Part shown: positions 1 through 4,905 of the stretch, in pieces | Position numbering within the stretch: position 1 is the stretch's first letter | How the letters are laid out: each line of letters starts with the position of its first letter | Assembly: GCA_004553495.1 (NCBI GenBank) | Contig: SFLE01000042.1 | Span: 1 to 8,188, forward strand | From: Clostridiales bacterium | GTDB lineage: Bacteria; Bacillota; Clostridia; Oscillospirales; Oscillospiraceae | Direction: 5' to 3' | Length of the DNA: 8,188 nucleotides | Position numbers and translations under genes: made by a program | Notes under the pieces: model-generated | Seen by the model: the letters and a program-made list of their open reading frames with translations, nothing else | Told to the model about the DNA's origin: nothing | Databases searched by the model: none

Positions 1-447
1 CTGAAGGACGAGATCACCGAGACCACCGTCACCGGTACCGAGATGTTCCACAAGATCCTCGAGTACGCAGAGGCTGGCGACAATGTCGGTACTCTTCTCC
101 GTGGTATCGCAAAGAAGGATGTCGAGCGCGGACAGGTTCTCGCAGCTCCCGGCTCCATCAAGCCCCACACCAAGTTCACCGGTCAGGTCTATGTTCTGTC
201 CAAGGACGAAGGCGGCCGTCACACCCCGTTCTTCAACAACTACCGTCCTCAGTTCTACTTCCGTACCACCGACGTTACCGGCGTTATCACTCTCCCCGAA
301 GGCACCGAGATGTGCATGCCCGGCGATAACGTTGATATGAAGGTCGAGCTGATCACCCCGATCGCAATCGAGCAGGGTCTTCGTTTCGCTATCCGTGAGG
401 GTGGCCGTACCGTCGGCTCCGGCGTTGTTATCGCTGTTGAGGAGTAA
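1..447 (+). CDS. tuf: Elongation factor Tu, C-terminal part (5' truncated by window edge)
   Basis: EF-Tu is the GTPase that delivers aminoacyl-tRNA to the ribosomal A site in the cytoplasm. The frame is open from base 1 and gives the last 148 residues, covering the C-terminal beta-barrel domains 2 and 3. The G domain lies upstream of the window. Diagnostic stretches are DNVGTLLRGI, RGQVLAAPGSIKPHTKF, SKDEGGRHTPFF, YRPQFYFRTTDVTG, MPGDNVDM and LRFAIREGGRTVGSGVV, all nearly invariant in bacterial EF-Tu. Every isoleucine codon in this fragment is ATC, the bias expected of a very highly expressed gene. The genes downstream use ATA freely. A strong terminator follows 23 nt after the stop, so tuf ends its transcription unit here. 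Confidence 0.98.
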   Translation: MKDEITETTVTGTEMFHKILEYAEAGDNVGTLLRGIAKKDVERGQVLAAPGSIKPHTKFTGQVYVLSKDEGGRHTPFFNNYRPQFYFRTTDVTGVITLPEGTEMCMPGDNVDMKVELITPIAIEQGLRFAIREGGRTVGSGVVIAVEE

Positions 448-470
448 TCCTGAATAACTCGCATAATTTT

Positions 471-505
471 GACCCCCGAAGCAGCCGCTTCGGGGGTCGT
501 TTTTT
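471..505 (+). terminator. Strong intrinsic terminator of tuf
   Basis: A perfect 12-bp GC-rich stem (GACCCCCGAAGC, 471-482, with its complement at 487-498) closes a 4-nt loop. It is followed by G and a run of six T (500-505). This is a textbook rho-independent terminator for rightward tuf transcription. Read leftward the same stem is followed by AAAATTATG rather than a T-run, so it should work poorly for the convergent gene. Confidence 0.95.
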
Positions 506-959
506 ACCTTATTCCATGCATAAAGCCCGATATGTCAGCCGAGTGTATATCCCCGCCGATAACGCGCGTACCCTTAATATAAAGCACAGCGTAAACGGTT
601 CCGGAAAAGCCCTCGTAGTTTGTGACCGCGTATGTATACTGCTTGCATCCGAGTCCGGCGTATGAGGCAAAATCATAGCCCTGACTTTTCTGCATGGCAG
701 CGTAATCGGCGAGCGTTCCGTCGAGCTCCTTAGGCAGTATCACCGTGCAGCAGCTCTCGCTGTCGGGGTCTATCTCCCATCCGTAGCTTTCAAGGTACTC
801 TTTGCGCCCCTCAAGCGCCGATACATCGAGCATATCGCTCGTGCTGAATATGCTGCGCGGATTGGAGCATAAAATAACTGCGGCAGCCAGAATAACGCCG
901 GCGATGATTATTATCGCCACCGCACTCTTTTTCGTCAGCTTTAAACATTTTGTAAACAT
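504..959 (-). CDS. Membrane-anchored DUF4830-like protein
   Basis: This is a 151-residue protein of unknown function. A short basic N-terminus (about residues 1-11) is followed by one hydrophobic segment (about 12-31), giving a signal anchor or signal peptide with the remainder outside the cell. There is a Cys at position 31, but the residue before it is Leu, so it is not a proper lipobox. The extracellular part reads like the DUF4830 family known from Clostridia: EYLESYGWEIDP near 54-65, a VILPKEL strand near 73-79, QKSQGYDFASYAGLGCKQYTYAVTNY near 90-115, and a C-terminal VIGGDIHS...GFMHG motif (133-149). I assign it from remembered family pattern, not a search. The start at 957-959 has an AGGAAAAGG-like site upstream, but the spacing of about 13 nt is long. 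The gene is convergent with tuf and divergent from the pseudouridine synthase gene. No clear terminator of its own was seen. Confidence 0.8.
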   Translation of the reverse strand: MFTKCLKLTKKSAVAIIIIAGVILAAAVILCSNPRSIFSTSDMLDVSALEGRKEYLESYGWEIDPDSESCCTVILPKELDGTLADYAAMQKSQGYDFASYAGLGCKQYTYAVTNYEGFSGTVYAVLYIKGTRVIGGDIHSADISGFMHGIR

Positions 960-982
960 ATTCGTATATTTGCCTTTTCCTA

Positions 983-1011
983 TTCAAAATTTCAATACTT
1001 TATGTTATAAT
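983..1011 (+). promoter_or_regulatory. Sigma-A promoter with extended -10 for the pseudouridine synthase gene
   Basis: The -10 box TATAAT (1006-1011) is a perfect match and is preceded by TGT, making an extended -10 (TGTTATAAT). A TTCAAA at 983-988 matches the -35 consensus at 4 of 6 positions, with a 17-nt spacer. The predicted start near 1018 leaves a leader of about 33 nt that includes the ribosome binding site at 1039-1044. The promoter lies just upstream of the divergent DUF4830-like gene, so leftward and rightward transcription start in the same 90-bp interval. Confidence 0.72.
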
Positions 1012-1038
1012 TCAGCGTGTATTTAAACATATGCTTTG

Positions 1039-1050
1039 AGGAGGAGAGTT
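1039..1050 (+). promoter_or_regulatory. Ribosome binding site fixing the start at 1051
   Basis: A perfect AGGAGG (1039-1044) sits 6 nt upstream of ATG 1051. The same frame is open from a TTG at 1036, but that codon overlaps the Shine-Dalgarno itself and cannot be the start. A further ATG at 1060 would have a 15-nt spacing. Confidence 0.85.
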
Positions 1051-1758
1051 ATGCCGGCAATGCGCCTTGATAAGCTGCTTTCGGAAGCTACCGTGTTCAC
1101 GCGCAGTAAGCTCAAGCAGATGATAAAAAGCGGCAGAGTTACCGTAAATGGCGCTGTCATAACCTCTCCGGAGCATAAGCTCGAGCCGGAAAATGCGCGC
1201 GTATGCGTTGATGGTGCTCCGGTCGAGTACTCAAGATTTCATTATTTCATGCTCAATAAGCCCGCGGGACTGCTCTCCGCGACCGATGACAGAAAGCAGA
1301 AAACGGTAATCGACCTGTTCCCGCCGGAGCTCAGACCCCGCCTGTTTCCCGTCGGCAGATTGGATAAGGACACGATCGGTCTGCTGCTCGTTACCGACGA
1401 CGGAGACTTTGCACACAGAGTCATTTCGCCGCGCTCGGAGATCGTTAAAACCTACCGCGCGGTGACGGCTGAGCCCGTGAACGATGGTGATATTTCTGCA
1501 TTTTCGCGCGGCATAGTGCTTGCCGACGGCACAAAATGCCTCCCTGCGGGACTTGAAAAATGCCCCGACGGAAGCTGCCTTGTGCATGTGATGGAGGGAA
1601 AATATCATCAGGTAAAGCGTATGCTCGCCTCGCGCGGAAAGCCCGTTATCGAGCTCAAAAGACTTCAAATCGGGGGGCTCAAGCTCGATGAGACCTTGGC
1701 GGAGGGAGAATTTCGTCAATTGATCGAAGATGAATTGTGCAGTGTGATTAAGAAATAA
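1051..1758 (+). CDS. RsuA/RluB/RluE/RluF-family rRNA pseudouridine synthase
   Basis: The 235-residue enzyme isomerises specific uridines in rRNA to pseudouridine. It has an N-terminal S4 RNA-binding domain (about residues 4-48, MRLDKLLSE...KSGRVTVNG) followed by the catalytic domain. The latter opens with YFMLNKPAGLLSATDD (65-80) and carries the active-site motif GRLDKDTIGLLL, with catalytic Asp at about 105. The C-terminal EGKYHQVKRMLASRG motif is the family's RNA-contacting stretch. In many relatives the residue after DKDT is Glu, Ser or Thr; here it is Ile. The short length and S4 layout fit the RsuA/RluB/E/F branch. RsuA modifies 16S U516 in E. coli, whereas RluB, RluE and RluF modify 23S rRNA. 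I cannot tell the target from sequence alone, so no gene symbol is given. Confidence 0.93.
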   Translation: MPAMRLDKLLSEATVFTRSKLKQMIKSGRVTVNGAVITSPEHKLEPENARVCVDGAPVEYSRFHYFMLNKPAGLLSATDDRKQKTVIDLFPPELRPRLFPVGRLDKDTIGLLLVTDDGDFAHRVISPRSEIVKTYRAVTAEPVNDGDISAFSRGIVLADGTKCLPAGLEKCPDGSCLVHVMEGKYHQVKRMLASRGKPVIELKRLQIGGLKLDETLAEGEFRQLIEDELCSVIKK

Positions 1759-1847
1759 TAACAAAATTTTCTGCTCTATATTTGGTGCTTTTATCAAAAC
1801 ATTTAGGCGTTTTTTTGAAAAGTTCACAAAAACAGCTCAATATTCTA
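1759..1847. other. AT-rich intergenic spacer without gene
   Basis: This stretch between the pseudouridine synthase stop and the next promoter is rich in A- and T-runs. It contains an AAAATTTT palindrome and a run of seven T at about 1810-1816. I see no GC-rich stem that would make a convincing intrinsic terminator. Two loosely similar blocks (ATTTGGTGCTTTT and ATTTAGGCGTTTT) lie about 22 nt apart, too imperfect to call a repeat. Confidence 0.5.
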
Positions 1848-1851
1848 TTGA
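1837..1851. promoter_or_regulatory. Perfect inverted repeat overlapping the -35 box (operator-like)
   Basis: TCAATA (1837-1842), a 3-nt spacer TTC, and TATTGA (1846-1851) form a perfect 6+6 dyad. Its right arm shares four bases with the -35 hexamer TTGAAA (1848-1853). Position and symmetry suit a dimeric repressor site. The binding protein is unknown; autoregulation by the downstream regulator is an inference. Confidence 0.45.
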
Positions 1852-1876
1852 AAAAAGCACAAAAAAGTATTATTAT
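1848..1876 (+). promoter_or_regulatory. Sigma-A promoter for the regulator-ftsEX run
   Basis: TTGAAA (1848-1853; 5 of 6) and TATTAT (1871-1876; 5 of 6) are separated by exactly 17 nt in an A-rich context. Transcription would start near 1883, giving a leader of about 57 nt to the ATG at 1940. No comparable promoter was seen between here and lysS whose transcript would keep the downstream ribosome binding site, so ftsE and ftsX, and perhaps genes beyond, are likely transcribed from it. Confidence 0.75.
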
Positions 1877-1926
1877 GTAGAAAGCATCGAATATTATCTA
1901 TCGTTAAAATACCCATAGACTTCAGT

Positions 1927-1939
1927 GGGAGGAAAAACG
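1927..1939 (+). promoter_or_regulatory. Ribosome binding site fixing the regulator start at 1940
   Basis: GGGAGG (1927-1932) lies 7 nt upstream of ATG 1940. The frame is open from a GTG at 1925, which would overlap this Shine-Dalgarno and has none of its own, so 1940 is preferred. Confidence 0.82.
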
Positions 1940-3034
1940 ATGTCAAGCAGAATTTTTCAGAGCGTCATTTTGCAGATCAAAGAAGCCACTGACAGGTGCA
2001 TCGGCATCATAGACGATCAGGGGTTTGTCATCACTTGCAGCGAGCTCCCCATGATCGGCTCGCGGCTCGAGGATTTTTCGAGCATGAGCTACGATCTGTC
2101 CGAGCCCGTATTCGTCAGCGGCGTTCGCACATACAAGGTGCTCAGCAATAACAGCGGCAAGTTCGACTATGCCGTCTTTGTTGAGGGCTGCGACGAAATG
2201 GCAAGAGTAAGCTGCATGATGGCAGCGGTCGCATTTAACGAGGCAAAGACCAATTACGAGGAAAAGTATAATAAGGCGGCTTTCCTGAAGAACATCATTT
2301 CAGACAACATTCTCCCCGGCGATGTTTATGTCAGGACAAAGGAGCTGCATTTCGCGCCCGATGTTCCGCGCGCGCTGCTGCTCATAAGGCAGGTCGAGCG
2401 GTCGGATGTCGCCAGCGTCGAGGTGCTCCAGAGTCTTTTCCCCGATAAGCAGCACGATTTTGTTATCAGCATAAACGAGACCGATATAGTCGTTATAAAG
2501 GAGCTGCCCGGCGGCGAAAACAGCGCCGAGGTAAAGGCCATTGCCGAGAGCCTCGAGAGCGTTCTCAAAAACGAGCTCCAGATAAAGAGCATCATCGGCA
2601 TAGGCACCACCGCGCGCCACCTGCGCGAGCTGGCTGACCGCTATAAGGAAGCGCAGATCGCCATTGATGTCGGCAGAGTATTCGACTCGGAAAAAACGAT
2701 AATAAGCTATGAAAATCTCGGCATAGGTCGTATAATATATCAGCTTCCGACAACGCTTTGCGAGATGTTCTTAAACGAGGTGTTCAAGAAAAATCCGCTT
2801 GAAACGCTCGATGAGGATACGCTCGAGACAATAAACAAGTTCTTTGAGAATAACCTCAATGTCTCCGAAACGAGCCGCAAGCTGTATGTGCACAGAAACA
2901 CTCTTGTGTACCGCCTTGAAAAGATAAAGAAAATAACCGGTCTTGATCTGCGCGAGTTTGACCATGCCATAGTGTTCAAGGTGGCAATGATGGTCAAGCA
3001 GTATCTCGACTCGGTAAACAGCAACGGCCGCTGA
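1940..3034 (+). CDS. CdaR/PucR-family transcriptional regulator
   Basis: The 364-residue cytoplasmic regulator has three parts. The N-terminal region (about 1-125) begins with ILQIKEATDRCIGIIDDQGF, which resembles the sensor part of CdaR-like proteins. The middle (about 142-265) resembles the degenerate GGDEF-like domain of this family, with RALLLIRQVE, a TDIVVIKEL strand and the LADRYKEAQIAIDVGR helix. The C-terminal PucR-type helix-turn-helix (about 294-355) has the hallmark NVSETSRKLYVHRNTLVYRL followed by KITGLDLREFDHA. Family members answer to small metabolites such as sugar diacids or purine breakdown products, but the ligand here cannot be read from sequence. ftsE starts 47 nt downstream on the same strand, so the regulator is probably co-transcribed with the division genes. 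A 15-bp dyad over its own -35 box suggests autoregulation. Confidence 0.88.
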   Translation: MSSRIFQSVILQIKEATDRCIGIIDDQGFVITCSELPMIGSRLEDFSSMSYDLSEPVFVSGVRTYKVLSNNSGKFDYAVFVEGCDEMARVSCMMAAVAFNEAKTNYEEKYNKAAFLKNIISDNILPGDVYVRTKELHFAPDVPRALLLIRQVERSDVASVEVLQSLFPDKQHDFVISINETDIVVIKELPGGENSAEVKAIAESLESVLKNELQIKSIIGIGTTARHLRELADRYKEAQIAIDVGRVFDSEKTIISYENLGIGRIIYQLPTTLCEMFLNEVFKKNPLETLDEDTLETINKFFENNLNVSETSRKLYVHRNTLVYRLEKIKKITGLDLREFDHAIVFKVAMMVKQYLDSVNSNGR

Positions 3035-3035
3035 A

Positions 3036-3061
3036 ATAAGCTGGGGAGAGCATCCCCTTAT
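3036..3061 (+). other. Bulged stem-loop between regulator and ftsE
   Basis: GGGGA (3043-3047) pairs with TCCCC (3053-3057) around a 5-nt loop. The outer arms ATAA (3036-3039) and TTAT (3058-3061) can extend the stem across a 3-nt bulge. It is not followed by a T-run, and it lies just before the ftsE ribosome binding site (AGGAGG, 3066-3071). It could be an mRNA processing or stability element, or simply a weak attenuator; function is unproven. Confidence 0.4.
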
Positions 3062-3081
3062 CCGCAGGAGGAAAAGATCAC

Positions 3082-3774
3082 ATGGTTCAGATGAACAATG
3101 TAACGATGGTGTATGACAACAGTGAAGTTGCCGCGCTCGAGGATTTCAGCCTTACCATAAACGAGGGCGAGTTTGCGTTTCTGGTCGGACCGTCCGGCTC
3201 CGGTAAGACGACAATAATAAAGCTCCTCACGGGCGAGATCATGGCATCCGAGGGCGAGGTCATCGTTAACGGGTTTAACATGAATAAGCTTAAACGCCGC
3301 AAAATGCCGCAGATGAGAAGAACTCTCGGCGTCATTTTCCAGGACTTCCGTCTTATCGATAAAATGACGGTGTATGACAATGTCGCGTTTGCAATGCGCG
3401 TTGTCGGTGCGACCAACAAGTCCATAAAGGACCGCGTTCCCCGCGTTCTGGAGCTCGTCGGCCTTGAGGGGCGCGAAAAGCGCCTGCCTGCCGAGCTGTC
3501 CGGCGGCGAGCAGCAGCGTGTGGCTATCGCGCGCGCTCTGGTCAATAACCCGACCATGATAATAGCAGATGAGCCCACCGGCAACCTCGATCCGGTGCGC
3601 AGCCTTGAGCTCATGCTCCTGCTTGAAAAGATAAACGAGATGGGCACCACCATTCTTGTGGTCACCCATGAAAAAGAGCTTGTAAACGCCTTTTCTAAGC
3701 GCGTCATAGCGATAGACGGCGGTCACCTTATAAGCGACGGAATGGACGGGTACTACAGTTATGAAGTTGAATAG
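3082..3774 (+). CDS. ftsE: Cell division ABC transporter ATP-binding protein FtsE
   Basis: FtsE is the cytoplasmic ATPase of the FtsEX complex, which couples ATP hydrolysis to activation of peptidoglycan hydrolases outside the membrane. The 230-residue length is normal. All ABC motifs are intact: Walker A GPSGSGKT (36-43), Q-loop Gln 87 in IFQDFRLI, signature LSGGEQQR (139-146), Walker B IIADEP with catalytic Glu 164, the FtsE/MacB-type TGNLDP D-loop, and H-loop His 196 (VVTHEKEL). AGGAGG at 3066-3071 supports the ATG at 3082, with a somewhat long 10-nt spacing. MVQMNNVTMVYDN aligns with the usual FtsE N-terminus, so I prefer this over the ATG at 3091. The 3' end overlaps ftsX by 14 nt. Confidence 0.97.
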   Translation: MVQMNNVTMVYDNSEVAALEDFSLTINEGEFAFLVGPSGSGKTTIIKLLTGEIMASEGEVIVNGFNMNKLKRRKMPQMRRTLGVIFQDFRLIDKMTVYDNVAFAMRVVGATNKSIKDRVPRVLELVGLEGREKRLPAELSGGEQQRVAIARALVNNPTMIIADEPTGNLDPVRSLELMLLLEKINEMGTTILVVTHEKELVNAFSKRVIAIDGGHLISDGMDGYYSYEVE

Positions 3775-4648
3775 ATACGGTTATCTTATAGGCGAGGGCT
3801 TCCGCAATATCTTCACTCACGGGTTTATGTCCTTTGCCTCAGTGACTATAATAATCGCCTGCCTCATAGTAATGGGCAGCTTCACTCTGCTTGATATAAA
3901 CATCAATCAGATAATCGAGGATATAGGCAATCAGAACCAGATCCTTGCCTATGTCGATGAAAACATGACCGCTCAGGAAGCAACGGCGCAGATACAGACA
4001 AAGCTTGAATCGCTGGACAATGTCGCAAGCGTTAGCTTTGTAAGCCGTGCCGAGGCAAGAAAGACCTTCCTCGAGAAGTACGACGAGAGCTACATGGAGG
4101 GACTTGACGAGGAGGTTTTCCGCCATCGTTTTGTTATCCAGCTCGTTGACCTGAGCAAAATGGACGATACAACGGCTGCCATCGAGGGCGTTGACGGCAT
4201 CGTAAAGGTAAACGCCCCCACCGCGTTTGCAGATAAGTTCATATCGGTGCGCAATGTTGTCAGCATCGTTTCGCTCGTGCTCATCGCCATCCTCGGCTTT
4301 GTTTCACTGTTTATAATGAGCAACACCATAAAGCTTGCTACCTACGGACGCCGCGAGGAGATCGCCATTATGAAGATGGTCGGCGCGTCAAACAGCTTTA
4401 TCCGGTGCCCGTTCGTTGTCGAGGGTCTTGTACTCGGCATGGTCGGCGGCGGACTTGCGTTCCTTGCGCAGTGGGGGCTGTACAAAGCCCTTGAGACCAA
4501 GGTCGAGTCGAGCCTTGCCATTTCGTATATAAACATCGTACCGTTTACTCAGGTCTGGGCGATCGTTCTTGTCGCGTTCCTCGCGGTCGGCGTGCTCGTC
4601 GGCGCGGTCGGCGGCGTTATCGCGATTAGGAACTATCTCAAGGTGTGA
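3761..4648 (+). CDS. ftsX: Cell division permease-like protein FtsX
   Basis: FtsX is the membrane partner of FtsE; its extracellular domain engages a peptidoglycan hydrolase or its activator. The 295 residues show the family topology: cytoplasmic N-terminus, TM1 (about 22-44), an extracellular domain (about 45-164), then TM2 (about 165-187), TM3 (about 217-240) and TM4 (about 265-288). KLATYGRREEIAIMKMVGASNSFIRCPFVVEG (191-222) is the conserved cytoplasmic coupling loop running into TM3. In the extracellular domain, the NPL turn I expect before the SFxVxL-like strand is replaced by EEVFRHRFVIQL (117-128). The start at 3761 lies inside ftsE with only a weak Shine-Dalgarno (GGACGGG), so translation is probably coupled to ftsE. 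Confidence 0.96.
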   Translation: MKLNRYGYLIGEGFRNIFTHGFMSFASVTIIIACLIVMGSFTLLDININQIIEDIGNQNQILAYVDENMTAQEATAQIQTKLESLDNVASVSFVSRAEARKTFLEKYDESYMEGLDEEVFRHRFVIQLVDLSKMDDTTAAIEGVDGIVKVNAPTAFADKFISVRNVVSIVSLVLIAILGFVSLFIMSNTIKLATYGRREEIAIMKMVGASNSFIRCPFVVEGLVLGMVGGGLAFLAQWGLYKALETKVESSLAISYINIVPFTQVWAIVLVAFLAVGVLVGAVGGVIAIRNYLKV

Positions 4649-4658
4649 GGGAAGTATA

Positions 4659-4826
4659 ATGAAGAACAGACGGATATTTGTATCGGTAATTGCTATAATA
4701 CTTGTCGTCATGATGATAGCGAGCCTTGTGCTCACCGTTATTCCGGTCATGGCAGACGGCTCTGCCGAAACCGCTCAGCCGGAGTGCGCCGAGGATTATG
4801 CCACCGTGCAGCAGACGGAAAAATAA
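4659..4826 (+). CDS. 55-residue secreted or membrane peptide; possible remnant of an FtsX-linked M23 protein
   Basis: The ATG at 4659 lies 10 nt after the ftsX stop, and GAGGG (4647-4651) overlapping that stop gives a 7-nt-spaced ribosome binding site. The peptide starts MKNRR, has a long hydrophobic segment (about 6-31), and a plausible signal peptidase site after VMA (residue 32). This leaves a mature part of only about 23 polar, mostly acidic residues containing one Cys. I recognise no domain. The N-terminal layout resembles the signal sequence of the coiled-coil M23 (EnvC/PcsB-like) proteins I recall following ftsX in Clostridia, but the coiled coil and peptidase are absent and only 79 nt remain before ctpA. 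It may be a truncated remnant or a genuine small protein. The start, frame and signal sequence are well supported; the function is not. Confidence 0.65.
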   Translation: MKNRRIFVSVIAIILVVMMIASLVLTVIPVMADGSAETAQPECAEDYATVQQTEK

Positions 4827-4842
4827 CTATTATGCAATATAA

Positions 4843-4876
4843 GCTTGACTGGCGGTCGTTAGACTGCCAGTCAAGC
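4843..4876. repeat. Stable 14-bp inverted repeat / hairpin between the small ORF and ctpA
   Basis: GCTTGACTGGCGGT (4843-4856) pairs with 4863-4876 around a 6-nt loop CGTTAG, giving 13 Watson-Crick pairs and one G-U pair; the outer 11 pairs are perfect. No T-run follows on either strand, so it is not a standard terminator. The right arm contains a smaller palindrome, GACTG-C-CAGTC (4862-4872). Flanking TATAA (4838-4842) and TTATA (4883-4887) could extend it across a bulge. Candidate roles are 3'-end stabiliser of the ftsEX message, a processing site, or a small dispersed repeat. Confidence 0.8.
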
Positions 4877-4905
4877 GTACTGTTATAGTAAAAGGGGAGA
4901 CCGCA

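Noticed and set aside
596..959. Lipoprotein signal in the DUF4830-like protein (Cys at residue 31)
   Set aside because: The residue before the Cys is Leu, not the small residue a lipobox needs, so a signal anchor is more likely.
1775..1820. Terminator for the pseudouridine synthase gene at the T-run near 1810-1816
   Set aside because: No stable stem precedes the T-run; only a 4-bp TTTT/AAAA pairing could be found.
1231..1827. A 198-codon minus-strand open frame opposite the pseudouridine synthase gene
   Set aside because: It is antisense to a conserved enzyme, has no recognisable domain, and its start lies in the AT-rich spacer without a good ribosome binding site.
3058..3726. A 222-codon minus-strand open frame opposite ftsE
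   Set aside because: ftsE has every ABC motif intact in the plus frame, and the antisense translation shows no domain.
4881..4889. Extended -10-like TGTTATAGT before ctpA
   Set aside because: No -35 box is present at 16-19 nt, and the predicted start near 4896 falls inside the ctpA ribosome binding site.
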